Below, one piece after another: positions 15,996 through 24,798 of a DNA stretch of 64,000 nucleotides. The stretch is from Burkholderia oklahomensis C6786 (lineage in GTDB: Bacteria; Pseudomonadota; Gammaproteobacteria; Burkholderiales; Burkholderiaceae). Position 1 is the first letter of the stretch; the number at the start of each line of letters is the position of its first letter. Below the pieces are notes generated by a model. It did not search any database, was not told the origin of the DNA, and worked only from the letters and a program-made list of their open reading frames with translations. Where the stretch lies: the NCBI RefSeq assembly GCF_000959365.1, contig NZ_CP009556.1, positions 2,170,001-2,234,000 on the forward strand, read 5' to 3'. The position numbers and the translations under genes are program-made.

Positions 15996-16883
15996 TCAGC
16001 CGAATGTCCGCGCGGCGATCCGCGCCGCCGACGCGAGCACGTCGTTGCGCGCCTGCGCATTCTTGTCGCGCATCGTCGTGTAGATGACGATCACGATCGG
16101 CGCGCGGCTCGGCGGATACGCGACGCCGATGTCGTTCCCCGTCCCGAAGTCGCCCGTGCCCGTCTTGTCGGCGACGCGCCAGTCGGCCGGCACGCCCGCG
16201 CGGATCCGCGCGGCGCCTGTCGTGTTGCCGAGCATCCACGTATCGAGTTGCGCGCGCTGCGCTGCGCCGAGCGCATCGCCGACGAGCAGGCGGCGCAAGC
16301 TCGCCGCCATCGCGGCGGGCGTCGTCGTATCGCGCTCGTCGCCGGGAATCGCGGTGTTCAGCTCGGTCTCCCGGCGGTCGAGGCGGAACGTCGTGTCGCC
16401 GATCGAGCGCGCGTACGCGGTGACGGCCTGCGGACCGCCGAGCAGCGCGATCAGCAGGTTCGCCGCGGTGTTGTCGCTGTACTGGAGCGCCGCCGCGCAA
16501 AGTTCGGCGACGGTCATCCCGTCGCCGACGTGCTTTTCGGTGACCGGCGAATAGCTGACGAGGTCGCGCTTCGCATACGGGATCCGTCGCTGCAGCAACG
16601 TGGCGTCACCCGCGCTGCGCGCGAGGATCGCGGCCGACAGCATCGTCTTGAACGTGCTGCAGAACGGGAAGCGCTCGGCGGCGCGATGCGCGATGCGCGC
16701 GCCCGTCGCCGTGTCGAGCGCGACGAAGCCGAGGCGGCCGCCGAACGACGACTCGAGTTCGCTCAATTGCCGCTCGGCGGCGGCGACGCCGTTCGAGTTG
16801 CCGATCAGCGGTGCACATGCGCCGATCAGCGGCGCGAAAACGGCCGCGGCAAGTAGCGAACGGCGCAACGGAGAATGGTTCAT
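15996..16883 (-). CDS. penA: PenA-type class A beta-lactamase (Tat-type lipoprotein)
   Basis: A 295-residue serine beta-lactamase that hydrolyses beta-lactams in the periplasm. Motifs are complete: Ser76-x-x-Lys79 in CSTFK (Ambler 70-73, with the Burkholderia-typical Cys before it), SDN at 136-138, the omega-loop Glu171xxLN and KTG at 239-241. The signal region has an RR pair (PLRRSLL) and a lipobox LIGAC with Cys23, matching the Tat-exported lipoprotein PenA of B. pseudomallei. The ATG at 16883 fits that family's start. It follows the nlpD-like gene on the same strand after 212 bp; in B. pseudomallei penA is co-transcribed with nlpD1. No AmpR-type regulator is adjacent. Confidence 0.95.
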   Translation of the reverse strand: MNHSPLRRSLLAAAVFAPLIGACAPLIGNSNGVAAAERQLSELESSFGGRLGFVALDTATGARIAHRAAERFPFCSTFKTMLSAAILARSAGDATLLQRRIPYAKRDLVSYSPVTEKHVGDGMTVAELCAAALQYSDNTAANLLIALLGGPQAVTAYARSIGDTTFRLDRRETELNTAIPGDERDTTTPAAMAASLRRLLVGDALGAAQRAQLDTWMLGNTTGAARIRAGVPADWRVADKTGTGDFGTGNDIGVAYPPSRAPIVIVIYTTMRDKNAQARNDVLASAARIAARTFG

Positions 16884-17095
16884 AAGCGAATAGCGGGATG
16901 GTGAACGGTGGCGAACCGGGCCGCGCGGCACGCGCGCCCCCGATATCGCGGCCCAGGAGCGTATCAGCTCCCGCTGCTCGAAACCGTGTGAATTTGTAGC
17001 CGCGCACGCGCGCGGCAGCTCGAATCGGACGATGCATCAGATTCGCCGCGCATCGCCCGCCTCTCGTTCGCACGGCACGCGTGCGTGCGCGACCG

Positions 17096-18079
17096 CTATC
17101 CCTGCTGCCGGCCCGGCAGGTACTGCATCGGATTGACCGGCTTGCCGTCGCGCCGCACTTCGAACAGCATCCCGGCGCGCGCGCTGTCGCCGATTCCCAT
17201 CTCGGCGATCTGTTCGCCCTGCTGAACAACGTCGCCCGTCTTCACGAGCACCTTGCGATTGTGCGCATACGCGGTCAGGAAATCCGCGTTGTGCTGGACG
17301 AGGATCAGCGTGCCGTAGCCGTTCAGGCCCGTGCCCGCATACATCACGCGGCCCGACGCCGCCGCGCGCACCGGATCGCCCGCGTGTCCGACGATCCGGA
17401 TGCCGCGGTTGCGGCCGGGCTGGAACGTTTCGGCGATCGCGCCCTTCGCCGGCCACGCGAGCGCGATCGACTGCGCATGCCGCTTCGTTTCCCGCACGAC
17501 GCGGCGGTCCGCCGCGCGATCGGCGGCGCTTTCGGGCGTCGAAGCCGGCTGCGACGCATCGGCAACCGACGACGACGGATTCGTGCCGCCGGCCGGCGCC
17601 GCGCTCGCCCCGTTTGCCGAATCGTTCGTGCGGGTCGCGTCGGCATTGCCGGGCGCGCGTGCGGAATTGGCGCCGTGCGCCGCCTGCGAGGCGGCCGCGC
17701 TTTCCGCGCCGGGCGGCGCAATCCGCAGCACCTGCCCGATGGCGATTCGGGTCCGGCGGCCCATGTGATTCCACGCCTGCAGGTCGCGCACCGTGCAGCC
17801 GTTCGCGTCGGCGATCGCCGACAGCGTGTCGCCGCGCTTCACGACGTAGCGCGTCACAACGGGCGCCGGCGCGGCGGGCTTGTCCTGATGCTGCGCCGCA
17901 TCGCCGGCCGGCGGCGCGGCGGCCGCCTGCGCGGCGCTCGCCGACGAAGCGGCAGCCGCCGCACCGGCGAGCGTATCGGTAGGCGTGACGGGCGACGTGG
18001 TTGCGCAGCCCGCGACGACGAGCGCGGCCGCCATGCCGGACAGCCACGCGACGCTGCGGTCGATCTCGCTCTTGCTCAT
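17096..18079 (-). CDS. nlpD1: NlpD-like LysM/LytM lipoprotein
   Basis: A 327-residue outer-membrane-lipoprotein-type activator of amidases. A short signal ends in the lipobox LVVAGC (Cys about 25). An Ala/Pro-rich linker leads to a LysM domain (about 80-125: YVVKRGDTLSAIADANG). A second linker leads to a degenerate M23/LytM domain (about 215-320: GIRIVGHAGDPVRAAASGRVMY, then YAHNRKV). The zinc ligands of active M23 peptidases are not all present, as is normal for NlpD/EnvC activators. The start at 18079 has GGAG 11 bases upstream; in-frame starts at 18100 and 18121 are possible. It sits directly upstream of penA. Confidence 0.88.
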   Translation of the reverse strand: MSKSEIDRSVAWLSGMAAALVVAGCATTSPVTPTDTLAGAAAAASSASAAQAAAAPPAGDAAQHQDKPAAPAPVVTRYVVKRGDTLSAIADANGCTVRDLQAWNHMGRRTRIAIGQVLRIAPPGAESAAASQAAHGANSARAPGNADATRTNDSANGASAAPAGGTNPSSSVADASQPASTPESAADRAADRRVVRETKRHAQSIALAWPAKGAIAETFQPGRNRGIRIVGHAGDPVRAAASGRVMYAGTGLNGYGTLILVQHNADFLTAYAHNRKVLVKTGDVVQQGEQIAEMGIGDSARAGMLFEVRRDGKPVNPMQYLPGRQQG

Positions 18080-18691
18080 GCTCGGGACGACTCCGGTCAT
18101 TGAATTTTTCGAGCATCTCAAAAATCGCCGGGAGCGCGTGTAACCGGATGCAAGAATGATGACAAAATCGCAGCGAGCATTGTGGAATCGGAAATTAAGC
18201 CAGCCAAGTCCTATGAAAAACGAAATAATTCACCGATGCGGCACGAATAATCGCGACCTCGACGCCCGGTGCAAAACACGCGTTCGCCCCGTCAAAAATG
18301 CCGATCCGAGCCTATTTCAGTCGATCGGACGCGTTTTTCCGCGTACGGCGTCCGGCGATCCGCACGCGCGGCGCCCCGCTCTTGCAGCGGCGGATTCGTG
18401 CGCCGAACCCTCTGCGACCGTTCACGTCACGGCTGCGGCGCGACCAGCGTCGAATACGCGAAAGCGACGCCGCAGCAGAGAAAGAAGATGTGCAGCGCGA
18501 TCTTCAACGCCAGGAGCCAAGACGGGTTGCTTCGCATGCGCGCCTCCGGATCGACGAACGAGCGGACATGATGCGCGGCAATTCGTCGCACGAAAATGCG
18601 GAACCGACGAAGCGGAGCTCAGGCACGGCCTGAACGCGACGCGCCGCAATCCTGTTACCGTATCGGCCATTACAACGACAACGCAAGCCCC
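18080..18691. other. Region upstream of nlpD1 and of the LysR gene
   Basis: About 610 bp between divergent genes. It should contain the nlpD1-penA promoter (A+T-rich segment about 18100-18250) and the promoter for the LysR gene. Apart from the 36-residue frame at 18427-18537 I see no supported gene. A longer plus-strand frame at 18156-18707 has the composition of a shadow. Confidence 0.6.
18427..18537 (-). CDS. 36-residue single-helix membrane protein
   Basis: A short frame with a strong ribosome site (GGAGG five bases before the ATG at 18537). It encodes a positively charged start (MRSNPSWLLALKI), one hydrophobic helix (about residues 7-31, rich in Leu, Phe, Ala and Cys), a tail ending in VAPQP, and then TGA. 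It is divergent from the LysR gene at 18692, with about 150 bp between the two starts, the usual layout for a LysR regulator and its target. I recognise no family. Confidence 0.6.
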   Translation of the reverse strand: MRSNPSWLLALKIALHIFFLCCGVAFAYSTLVAPQP

Positions 18692-19603
18692 ATGCGATTC
18701 GATCTGACCGATCTGCGACTTTTCCTGCACGTCTGCGAAGCCGGCAGCATCACGGGAGGCGCCGAGCGCGCGCACATGACGCTGCAATCCGCGAGCGAGC
18801 GGATTCGCGGCATGGAAGAAGAACTCGGCGTGCCGCTGCTGCAGCGCGCGAAGCGCGGCACGCGCGCGACCGAAGCCGGCCGTGCGCTCGAACACCACGC
18901 GCGCGTCGTGCTGCAGCAGATCGATCACATGCGCGGCGAACTCCAGCAGTTCGGCGCCGGACTGCGCGGCCACATTCGCCTCCTCAGCAACACCGCGGCG
19001 CTCAGCGAATACCTGCCCGACGCGCTCGCCGAATATCTGCCGCGCCATCCGAAGCTGTCGGTGAGCGTCGAGGAGCGCTCGAGCCAGGAGATCGTCCATG
19101 CGATCCGCGGCAAGACGGCGGATTTCGGAATCGTCGCCGATTCGGTCGGTCTCGACGGACTCGAGCAGATGCCGTTTCGCGAGGACTGGCTGATCGCCGT
19201 CGCGGCGCTCGACCATCCGTTCGCCGCACGCGAGCGGGTCGCGTTCTCGGAACTCGTCGACGCCGACTTCATCGGGATGACGGACGGCAGCGCGCTGCAG
19301 GTCCACCTCGCCGAACAGGCGAAGGCGCTCGGCAAGCGGATCGACTACCGCGTGCAGTTGAAGAGCTTCGACGCGATTTGCCGGCTGATCGAGCGCGGCG
19401 TCGGGATCGGCATCGTGTCGCGCCATGCGGCGCTGCGCGCGCAGCAGACGATGCAGATCCGCCTGATCGAGCTCGCCGATCCGTGGGCGCACCGCCGGCT
19501 GACGATCTGCGCGCGCAGCTTCGACGAATTGCCGAAATACACGCGCGATTTCATCGCGTTTCTCGCGCACGATCCGGGCAAAGACGAGTCGTTCGCGGCT
19601 TGA
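18692..19603 (+). CDS. LysR-family transcriptional regulator
   Basis: A 303-residue LysR-type regulator. The helix-turn-helix lies at about 3-60 (DLRLFLHVCEAGSITGGAERAHMTLQSASERIRGMEEELG). The effector-binding domain runs from about 90 to the end (GHIRLLSNTAALSEYLPDAL). The GSITGGAERAHMTLQSAS variant belongs to the subgroup found beside sulfate, molybdate or efflux genes in beta-proteobacteria, but no such gene is adjacent. The nearest divergent partner is the 36-residue membrane protein. The ATG at 18692 gives the standard length. Confidence 0.9.
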   Translation: MRFDLTDLRLFLHVCEAGSITGGAERAHMTLQSASERIRGMEEELGVPLLQRAKRGTRATEAGRALEHHARVVLQQIDHMRGELQQFGAGLRGHIRLLSNTAALSEYLPDALAEYLPRHPKLSVSVEERSSQEIVHAIRGKTADFGIVADSVGLDGLEQMPFREDWLIAVAALDHPFAARERVAFSELVDADFIGMTDGSALQVHLAEQAKALGKRIDYRVQLKSFDAICRLIERGVGIGIVSRHAALRAQQTMQIRLIELADPWAHRRLTICARSFDELPKYTRDFIAFLAHDPGKDESFAA

Positions 19604-20227
19604 TCGGTTGCTCGCCGGTCGCCGGTCGCCGGTCGGCGTTCGCTCGGCGCGGCGCTTCGGCTCGGGGCATCGCCGCGAATCGACTATGCGTCGCGCCCAC
19701 CGCCATGCGACACGGCAAGCGTCGCTTGATGAACGATCTGCCGGGGCTCGCTCGAGTCGAGCGAATTTTGTCGGCTGATCTGCGCAGCAAGCAGCACGGA
19801 AAGACGTGGATTCCCGCACGCTCGATCCGAACCGCCCGGCGGACGAACAGCAAATGCGGTTAGCGGTTAGCGGTTAGCGAAGATGCACGGCATCGCGCCG
19901 GCGAACAGTTGATTCGCACGCGTATTCGCTTGCCGCCGAGAGGAAACAATAGAGAAGATTCAAGCGCCGCTTGGCGATGCCCAAGCGTTTACTGCGCCCC
20001 AAAGACCGATCGAAACGCACTCGCAGCGGCGGTGCACGCCGGCACGGTCTGCGCCGACGACGCACCGGCGGGTCCGACAAGCTTCGCCGGATGAGCCAAC
20101 TTCGCTTGACTGAACTACAAAGCTACAAAGCCGTTCAGCCGGCTCAAACGAGCCGGCTGAAGCCGAGCCGAAGCGAACCGGCCGCCGACGGCACGCTCGA
20201 TCGCGCGCCGCCGCGTGGCCGCCCCGA
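19604..20227. other. 624-bp intergenic region with short repeats and a terminator
   Basis: No supported gene. It holds two 7-bp triplications, GCCGGTC x3 at 19614-19634 and GCGGTTA x3 at 19856-19876, and the porin terminator hairpin at 20134-20161. Both flanking genes end here (convergent), so no promoter is expected. Confidence 0.65.
20134..20161 (-). terminator. Porin transcription terminator hairpin
   Basis: A perfect 12-bp inverted repeat TTCAGCCGGCTC with the four-base loop AAAC, 66 bp beyond the porin stop codon. Read on the minus strand the stem is followed by a T-containing stretch (CGGCTTTGTAG), which is only a weak U-tract. The stem may also serve the convergent LysR transcript. 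Confidence 0.65.
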
Positions 20228-21382
20228 TCAGAACTTGTGGCGGATCGCCGCGCGGACCGCGAACTGGTTCGCCGACGCCGACGGGCCGTCCGTACCGACG
20301 ACATAGCCGCCGTCCGCGATCGTGCCCGTCTTGTCGCCCGCGACCTTCTGCCATGCGCCCTGCAGGTAGACGTCGGTGCGCTTCGACAGGTTGTAGTCCG
20401 CCATCAGTCCGATCGTGTGGTACTTCGGCTTCACGCTGCCCGCGGCCGCGTCGAACTTGCCGTCCGTATACACGTATTGCGCGCCGATGAAGAGCGCCGG
20501 CGTCAGCTGGTACTTGCCGTTGATTTCGAAGTTCTGGAACTTCGTCGCGGTCAGGCCGAGGCCCGTGAACGTCGACGACGGCAGATAGACCGTCGAAACC
20601 GGATTCTTGATGTCGGCCTTCGTGTACACGAAGCCGACCGTCGCCGGGCCGAACGTGTAGTTGATGCCGCCGCCGAAGATGCGCAGGCGGTCGGCCGTGA
20701 AGTTCGCGTCGTTGTCCGCGATCGCGCCGCTCGCGGTCTTGCCCGGGTTGTTCGCCTGCAGGTATGCGGCGGCGAGTTGCAAGCCGCCCAGCGTGTATGC
20801 GGCGCCGATGCTGTACTGACGGTTGTTCGAGAAGCCGGTCGCGTTGCTGAAGCTGTACGTGCCGCCGACTTGCAGGCCGTTCCAGTCCGGGCTCGCATAC
20901 TTGACCGTGTTGTTCACACGGAACGAATTATCCGTGTTGTCGTTGTCGAACGGGTGCGAGAACAGCGTGCCGGCCCAGTTGCCGTTCGCGGTCAGCGGCG
21001 CGAGGTAGTCGACGACCGAGTCGTACTGACGGCCGAGCGTCAGCGAACCGAATTGCGTGTGCGACAGGCCGACGAACGCCTGACGGCCGAACATCCGTTG
21101 ACCCTGGCCGAGCTTGCCGTTGTTCAGATCGAAGCCGTTTTCCAGCGTGAAGATCGCCTTCAGGCCGCCGCCCAGGTCTTCCGAGCCGCGCAGGCCCCAG
21201 CGGCTGCCTTGCGCGAAGCCGCTCGCGAGCTGGTAGTTGCTCTTGCCGACGCCGTTGACGTTCACGTTGCTCGTGTAGTTGAAGCCTTCGTCGATCACGC
21301 CGTACAGCGTCACGCTGCTTTGGGCGAAAACCGGCGCGGCGAATGCGAGGAAAGCGGCTGCGGAAACGACTTGCTTGTTCAT
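20228..21382 (-). CDS. Gram-negative general porin (OmpC/Omp38-like)
   Basis: A 384-residue trimeric outer-membrane porin of the Burkholderia/Neisseria family. Signal peptide MNKQVVSAAAFLAFAAPVFA, then the standard N-terminal strand QSSVTLYGVIDEGFNY and the WGLRGSEDLGGGLKAIFTLE block. The C-terminal strand ends in Phe (AAIRHKF), as needed for BamA recognition. GGAGA lies 9 bases before the ATG. The sequence differs from the major Omp38 porin in the loops, so it is one of several paralogues. A long upstream region suggests dedicated control. Confidence 0.93.
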   Translation of the reverse strand: MNKQVVSAAAFLAFAAPVFAQSSVTLYGVIDEGFNYTSNVNVNGVGKSNYQLASGFAQGSRWGLRGSEDLGGGLKAIFTLENGFDLNNGKLGQGQRMFGRQAFVGLSHTQFGSLTLGRQYDSVVDYLAPLTANGNWAGTLFSHPFDNDNTDNSFRVNNTVKYASPDWNGLQVGGTYSFSNATGFSNNRQYSIGAAYTLGGLQLAAAYLQANNPGKTASGAIADNDANFTADRLRIFGGGINYTFGPATVGFVYTKADIKNPVSTVYLPSSTFTGLGLTATKFQNFEINGKYQLTPALFIGAQYVYTDGKFDAAAGSVKPKYHTIGLMADYNLSKRTDVYLQGAWQKVAGDKTGTIADGGYVVGTDGPSASANQFAVRAAIRHKF

Positions 21383-21805
21383 TATCGGAATCTCCAGACC
21401 TTGTTTCGACAGCCCCGCACAAGCCAGGCTGCCATGACGCATTTGAAATTTCGGCGCCCCATTTCGGAGCATTTCGGGTGCATCCCGTCTCTACGGCCCA
21501 CGTCGCGGGATTGCTGCAATGGAAGAAATACTGTCATGCAAAAAGTGCAACGTCCATGTTGGTGCATCACTTTTTTTACATTTCGTTGCGCATTGCCAAC
21601 TTCCGTGTCGGGATTTCGTCAGAATCGTCTGTAACTTCGCGTAAACCCGAAACCCTGGCCTTCGATGGCACAATGCGCGACCATCGTCGTCTGAATCCGA
21701 TCATGTAGCGATGCCGCTCCCCATCATGCGTCCCGTGTCCGTCCCCGTTTTCGCCGCTCCAACCTCGCACCGCGTCCGTCGCGCGTCGCGCGCACGCGAC
21801 GCCGC
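21383..21805. other. Divergent control region between porin and OpgC-domain gene
   Basis: 423 bp that must include both promoters. It is A+T-richer than the surroundings at 21520-21660. It contains the long A/T-flanked inverted repeat at 21540-21578 described in the findings. No supported gene. Confidence 0.65.
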
Positions 21806-22963
21806 ATGAACGCCGCGCCAGCCCAACGCTACGCCGAGCTCGACTTCTTCCGCGGTCTCGTGCTGCTCGTCATCGTCGTCGACCACATCGGCGGCAGCAT
21901 CCTGTCGCGCGTCACGCTGCACGCATACGCGCTCTGCGACGCGGCCGAGGTGTTCGTCTTCCTCGGCGGCTTCGCGACCGCGATCGCGTACAACTCGCTC
22001 GCCGCGCGCCACACCGAGGCCGCCGCGCGCCAGCGCTTCGTCAAACGTGCGTTTGAAATCTACCGCGCGTTCCTGTTCACGGCCGGCCTGATGCTCTTCA
22101 TCACCGCGGTGCTGAACGCATTCGCGATCGACGCGCCGAACATGCCGACCAACGATCTCGAAGGGCTGCTGCACGCGCCGCTCGCCGCGCTGCGCGACAT
22201 CCTGCTGCTCAGGCGACAGCCGTATCTCGCGTCAGTGCTGCCGATGTACGCGTTCTTCGCGCTTCTCGTGCCGCTCGCGCTGCCCGTCGCGCGCAGCCGC
22301 TGGTGGTGGCTGCTCGCCGCCGGAAGCGCGGCGCTGTGGCTCGCCGCGCGCAAAATCGCCGGCTATCTGCCGACCGCCGACGGCGTGCCGTGGGACTTCA
22401 ACCCGTTCGCATGGCAGTTCCTGTTCGTGCTCGGCATCGTCGCGCGCTGCCAGCCGATCTATCAGGTGCTCGCGCGGCGGCCGGTCGGCTGGTTCGCGAC
22501 CGCGGCCGCGATCGTCGTCGTCGCGGCGGGCGCGTATTACCGGCTGCGCATCGAGCCGTTCCCGACCGATCCGTCGATCAAGCAGAACCTCGGCCCGCTG
22601 CGGCTCGCGAACTTCATCGCGATCGCCTGGCTCGCCGCGAAGCTCGTCCACCTCGGCTGGATGCATCGAATCGCGCAAGCAATGCCGTGGATCGGCACGA
22701 TCGGCCGGCAGGGGCTGCTCTGCTTCGTCGCTGGCACGGGCATCTCGCTGTCGGTCGATTCGCTGCTGTACGCGGCGACGGGCGGCTACCTGGATTGGCC
22801 GCTCGGACTCGTCGCCGATGCGGCGGCGGTCGGCCTGCTGTACGTCGTCGCGAAGCTGTACGCGCCGCTCGTCGCCCGGACGTCGGACTTCGTGCGGCAA
22901 TCGCGGCTGTTGCAGCCGCTCAGGCCGCCATTGCGGCTGCCGCTGCGCCGGCCGAGACGCTGA
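21806..22963 (+). CDS. OpgC-domain membrane acyltransferase
   Basis: A 385-residue integral membrane protein with about ten transmembrane helices. It starts with the OpgC/acyltransferase-3 signature ELDFFRGLVLLVIVVDHIG; the Arg-Gly pair and the His are characteristic. OpgC proteins transfer succinyl groups to periplasmic glucans from inside the membrane. This copy has no adjacent opgGH genes, so the acceptor is uncertain. The C terminus is strongly basic (LRLPLRRPRR). A secreted esterase gene follows 70 bp downstream on the same strand, so acylation and deacylation activities may work on the same glycan (inference). Confidence 0.85.
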   Translation: MNAAPAQRYAELDFFRGLVLLVIVVDHIGGSILSRVTLHAYALCDAAEVFVFLGGFATAIAYNSLAARHTEAAARQRFVKRAFEIYRAFLFTAGLMLFITAVLNAFAIDAPNMPTNDLEGLLHAPLAALRDILLLRRQPYLASVLPMYAFFALLVPLALPVARSRWWWLLAAGSAALWLAARKIAGYLPTADGVPWDFNPFAWQFLFVLGIVARCQPIYQVLARRPVGWFATAAAIVVVAAGAYYRLRIEPFPTDPSIKQNLGPLRLANFIAIAWLAAKLVHLGWMHRIAQAMPWIGTIGRQGLLCFVAGTGISLSVDSLLYAATGGYLDWPLGLVADAAAVGLLYVVAKLYAPLVARTSDFVRQSRLLQPLRPPLRLPLRRPRR

Positions 22964-23033
22964 CGCCGAAAACCCGCACACGGCTGTCATCCGCTGCTGC
23001 TAGCATATCGGCGCCCATACCAATTACGCCGTC

Positions 23034-23879
23034 ATGCGCCGATTCGTTTTGCCTCTCGCCGCGCTGCTCGCCGCCGCGCTCCATCTCGCCGCGCACGCGG
23101 CGCCCGTCAGCAGCATCGTCACCCGCACGTTCCGCTCGCCAGCGCTGCACCGCGACTGGTCGTACACCGTCTACCTGCCGGCCGGCTACAACCCGGAGGG
23201 CGCGCGCTATCCGGTGCTGTACCTGCTGCACGGCAACGCCGGCAACGCGAACGACTGGGTCACGCAGGGCCGCCTGCAGCTCACCGCCGACGCGCTGATC
23301 GAGCACCGGGACATTCCGCCCGTCGTGATCGTGATGCCGCAAGGCGGCACCGACTGGTACGTCGACCGCAAGGAGAAGATGCAAAGCGCATTCCTCGACG
23401 ACCTGATTCCCGACGTCGAGGCGCACTACGCGGTGTCGAACCAGCGCGCGGGACGGGCGATCGGCGGCGTGTCGATGGGCGGCTACGGCGCGCTGCGCTT
23501 CGCGTTTCTCGAGCCCGAGCGCTTCTGCGGCGCGATGCTGCTGAGCCCCGCGATCTACGCGAACGAGCCGCCCGCGAGCTCGGCCGCGCGCTATGTCGGC
23601 GTGTTCGGCGACAGGCAGTTCGATCCGAAGGTCTGGCACGAGCTCAACTATCCGGCGCTGTGGCGCAGCTATTTCGCGCAGCCGCTGCGGCTGCGGATGT
23701 TCATCGCGGCAGGCGACGACGATCTGTCGATCCAGGCCGAGTCGAGCGTGCTCTACACGAGCCTGCGGCGCGCGCAGAATCCGGCCGCGCTGCGGATCGT
23801 CGACGGCGCGCACACGTGGGACGTATGGCGGCGCCTGATCGGCCCGGCGCTCAAGTACACGCTCGAGTGCGTGAAGTGA
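23034..23879 (+). CDS. Secreted esterase (esterase D / Ag85-like alpha-beta hydrolase)
   Basis: A 281-residue serine hydrolase with a signal peptide (cleavage after AHAA, about residue 23). The nucleophile is Ser147 in GGVSMGGYG, the acid is probably in AAGDDDLS (about 225) and the His in DGAHTWDVW (about 262). The LLHGNAGN oxyanion segment is at about 65-72. The fold is that of tributyrin esterase EstA and the FrmB/Ag85 family. It shares direction with the OpgC gene before it. Its 3' end overlaps the convergent reductase gene by 29 bp. Confidence 0.88.
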   Translation: MRRFVLPLAALLAAALHLAAHAAPVSSIVTRTFRSPALHRDWSYTVYLPAGYNPEGARYPVLYLLHGNAGNANDWVTQGRLQLTADALIEHRDIPPVVIVMPQGGTDWYVDRKEKMQSAFLDDLIPDVEAHYAVSNQRAGRAIGGVSMGGYGALRFAFLEPERFCGAMLLSPAIYANEPPASSAARYVGVFGDRQFDPKVWHELNYPALWRSYFAQPLRLRMFIAAGDDDLSIQAESSVLYTSLRRAQNPAALRIVDGAHTWDVWRRLIGPALKYTLECVK

Positions 23880-24798
23880 GCGCGACGCGGCACGCGGCGA
23901 GATCCCAGGCCGCGCAGCCGACGCTCTTGAAGAACACCGGCGCGCCCGGCGCGGCTTCGCCGGATGCGAGCGCAGCCGCTTCTTTCGCGCGCAGCGCGTC
24001 GGCAAGCGAATGCACGCGCATCCAGTCGACGCCCGCGGCGATCAGATCGCCCGCCTCGTGGCGCGCGCCCGCCGGATCGTCGACGTAGAGCGCGCTTCCC
24101 GCGATCGTCCGCGCGCCGACCTCGGCCGCGCCGGGCGTAAACGCACCGACGCCGACGACGAGCCGCCCCGTCCGCGCCGCCTCGTCGTAGACGGGCGTCG
24201 CGCTCGTCGTCGACGTGATGATCGCGTCGAGCGAATCGGGCAGCGCGTCGCCGTCGAGCGGCTCGAGCGTCGGCAGCGCCGCGCGCAGACGCTCGCAGAA
24301 CGCCGCCGCTTGCGCGGCCGTACGCGCCTTCACGCGCACCCGCGAGCCGGGAAACAGCGCGGCGAGCGCGTCGACGTGATGCGCGGCCTGCGCGCCGGTG
24401 CCGATCAGCAGCACGTCGCGCGGCGCGGCGGGCAGGAACGTGCGGATCGCGAGCAGCGTGACCGCGGCCGTCCGGCGGCCGGTGACGGTCGGGCCGTCGA
24501 GCGCGAAGAGCGGCTCGCCCGTCGTCGGATCGACAACGCTCACCTGCCCCTGGATCGTCGGCAAATCGCCGCCGCGATTGCGCGGGCACACGGTCACGAG
24601 CTTGTGGATCGCGAGATCGGACGCCGACGCGGGCATCGACAGCATCACGCCGCCTTCGTTGAGCGGCACGACGAGCCGCGCCGGGCTCGCGATCCGGCCG
24701 TCGGCTGCGTCGAGCGCGGCCGTACGCAGTGCATCCACCAGCTCGGCGAACGGCGTCAGTCGCGCCGTCTGCGCCGCGTCGAAAACCGCTGTCGTCAT
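23851..24798 (-). CDS. Ornithine cyclodeaminase family, pyrroline-2-/piperideine-2-carboxylate reductase type
   Basis: A 315-residue NAD(P)-binding protein of the OCD/mu-crystallin family. Rossmann motif LLIGTGAQAAHHVDAL at about 137-152, and N-terminal substrate motifs with SPARLVVPL and HKLVTVCPRN. The TVTGRRTAAVTLLA segment is typical of the delta1-pyrroline-2-carboxylate reductases of hydroxyproline and pipecolate catabolism (LhpI) rather than true cyclodeaminases. The start at 24798 has GAGGAC upstream. The last ~10 residues overlap the esterase gene tail-to-tail. No other hydroxyproline gene is close, so substrate use is inferred from family only. Confidence 0.85.
   Translation of the reverse strand: MTTAVFDAAQTARLTPFAELVDALRTAALDAADGRIASPARLVVPLNEGGVMLSMPASASDLAIHKLVTVCPRNRGGDLPTIQGQVSVVDPTTGEPLFALDGPTVTGRRTAAVTLLAIRTFLPAAPRDVLLIGTGAQAAHHVDALAALFPGSRVRVKARTAAQAAAFCERLRAALPTLEPLDGDALPDSLDAIITSTTSATPVYDEAARTGRLVVGVGAFTPGAAEVGARTIAGSALYVDDPAGARHEAGDLIAAGVDWMRVHSLADALRAKEAAALASGEAAPGAPVFFKSVGCAAWDLAACRVALTSRTRACT

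Noticed and set aside
18156..18707. A 183-codon plus-strand frame before the LysR gene
   Set aside because: Composition is shadow-like, there is no ribosome site, it overlaps the LysR start and runs across the better-supported 36-residue minus-strand frame.
20134..20161. Hairpin considered as an insertion-sequence end
   Set aside because: It is a simple inverted repeat directly behind the porin stop, with no second copy and no transposase nearby.
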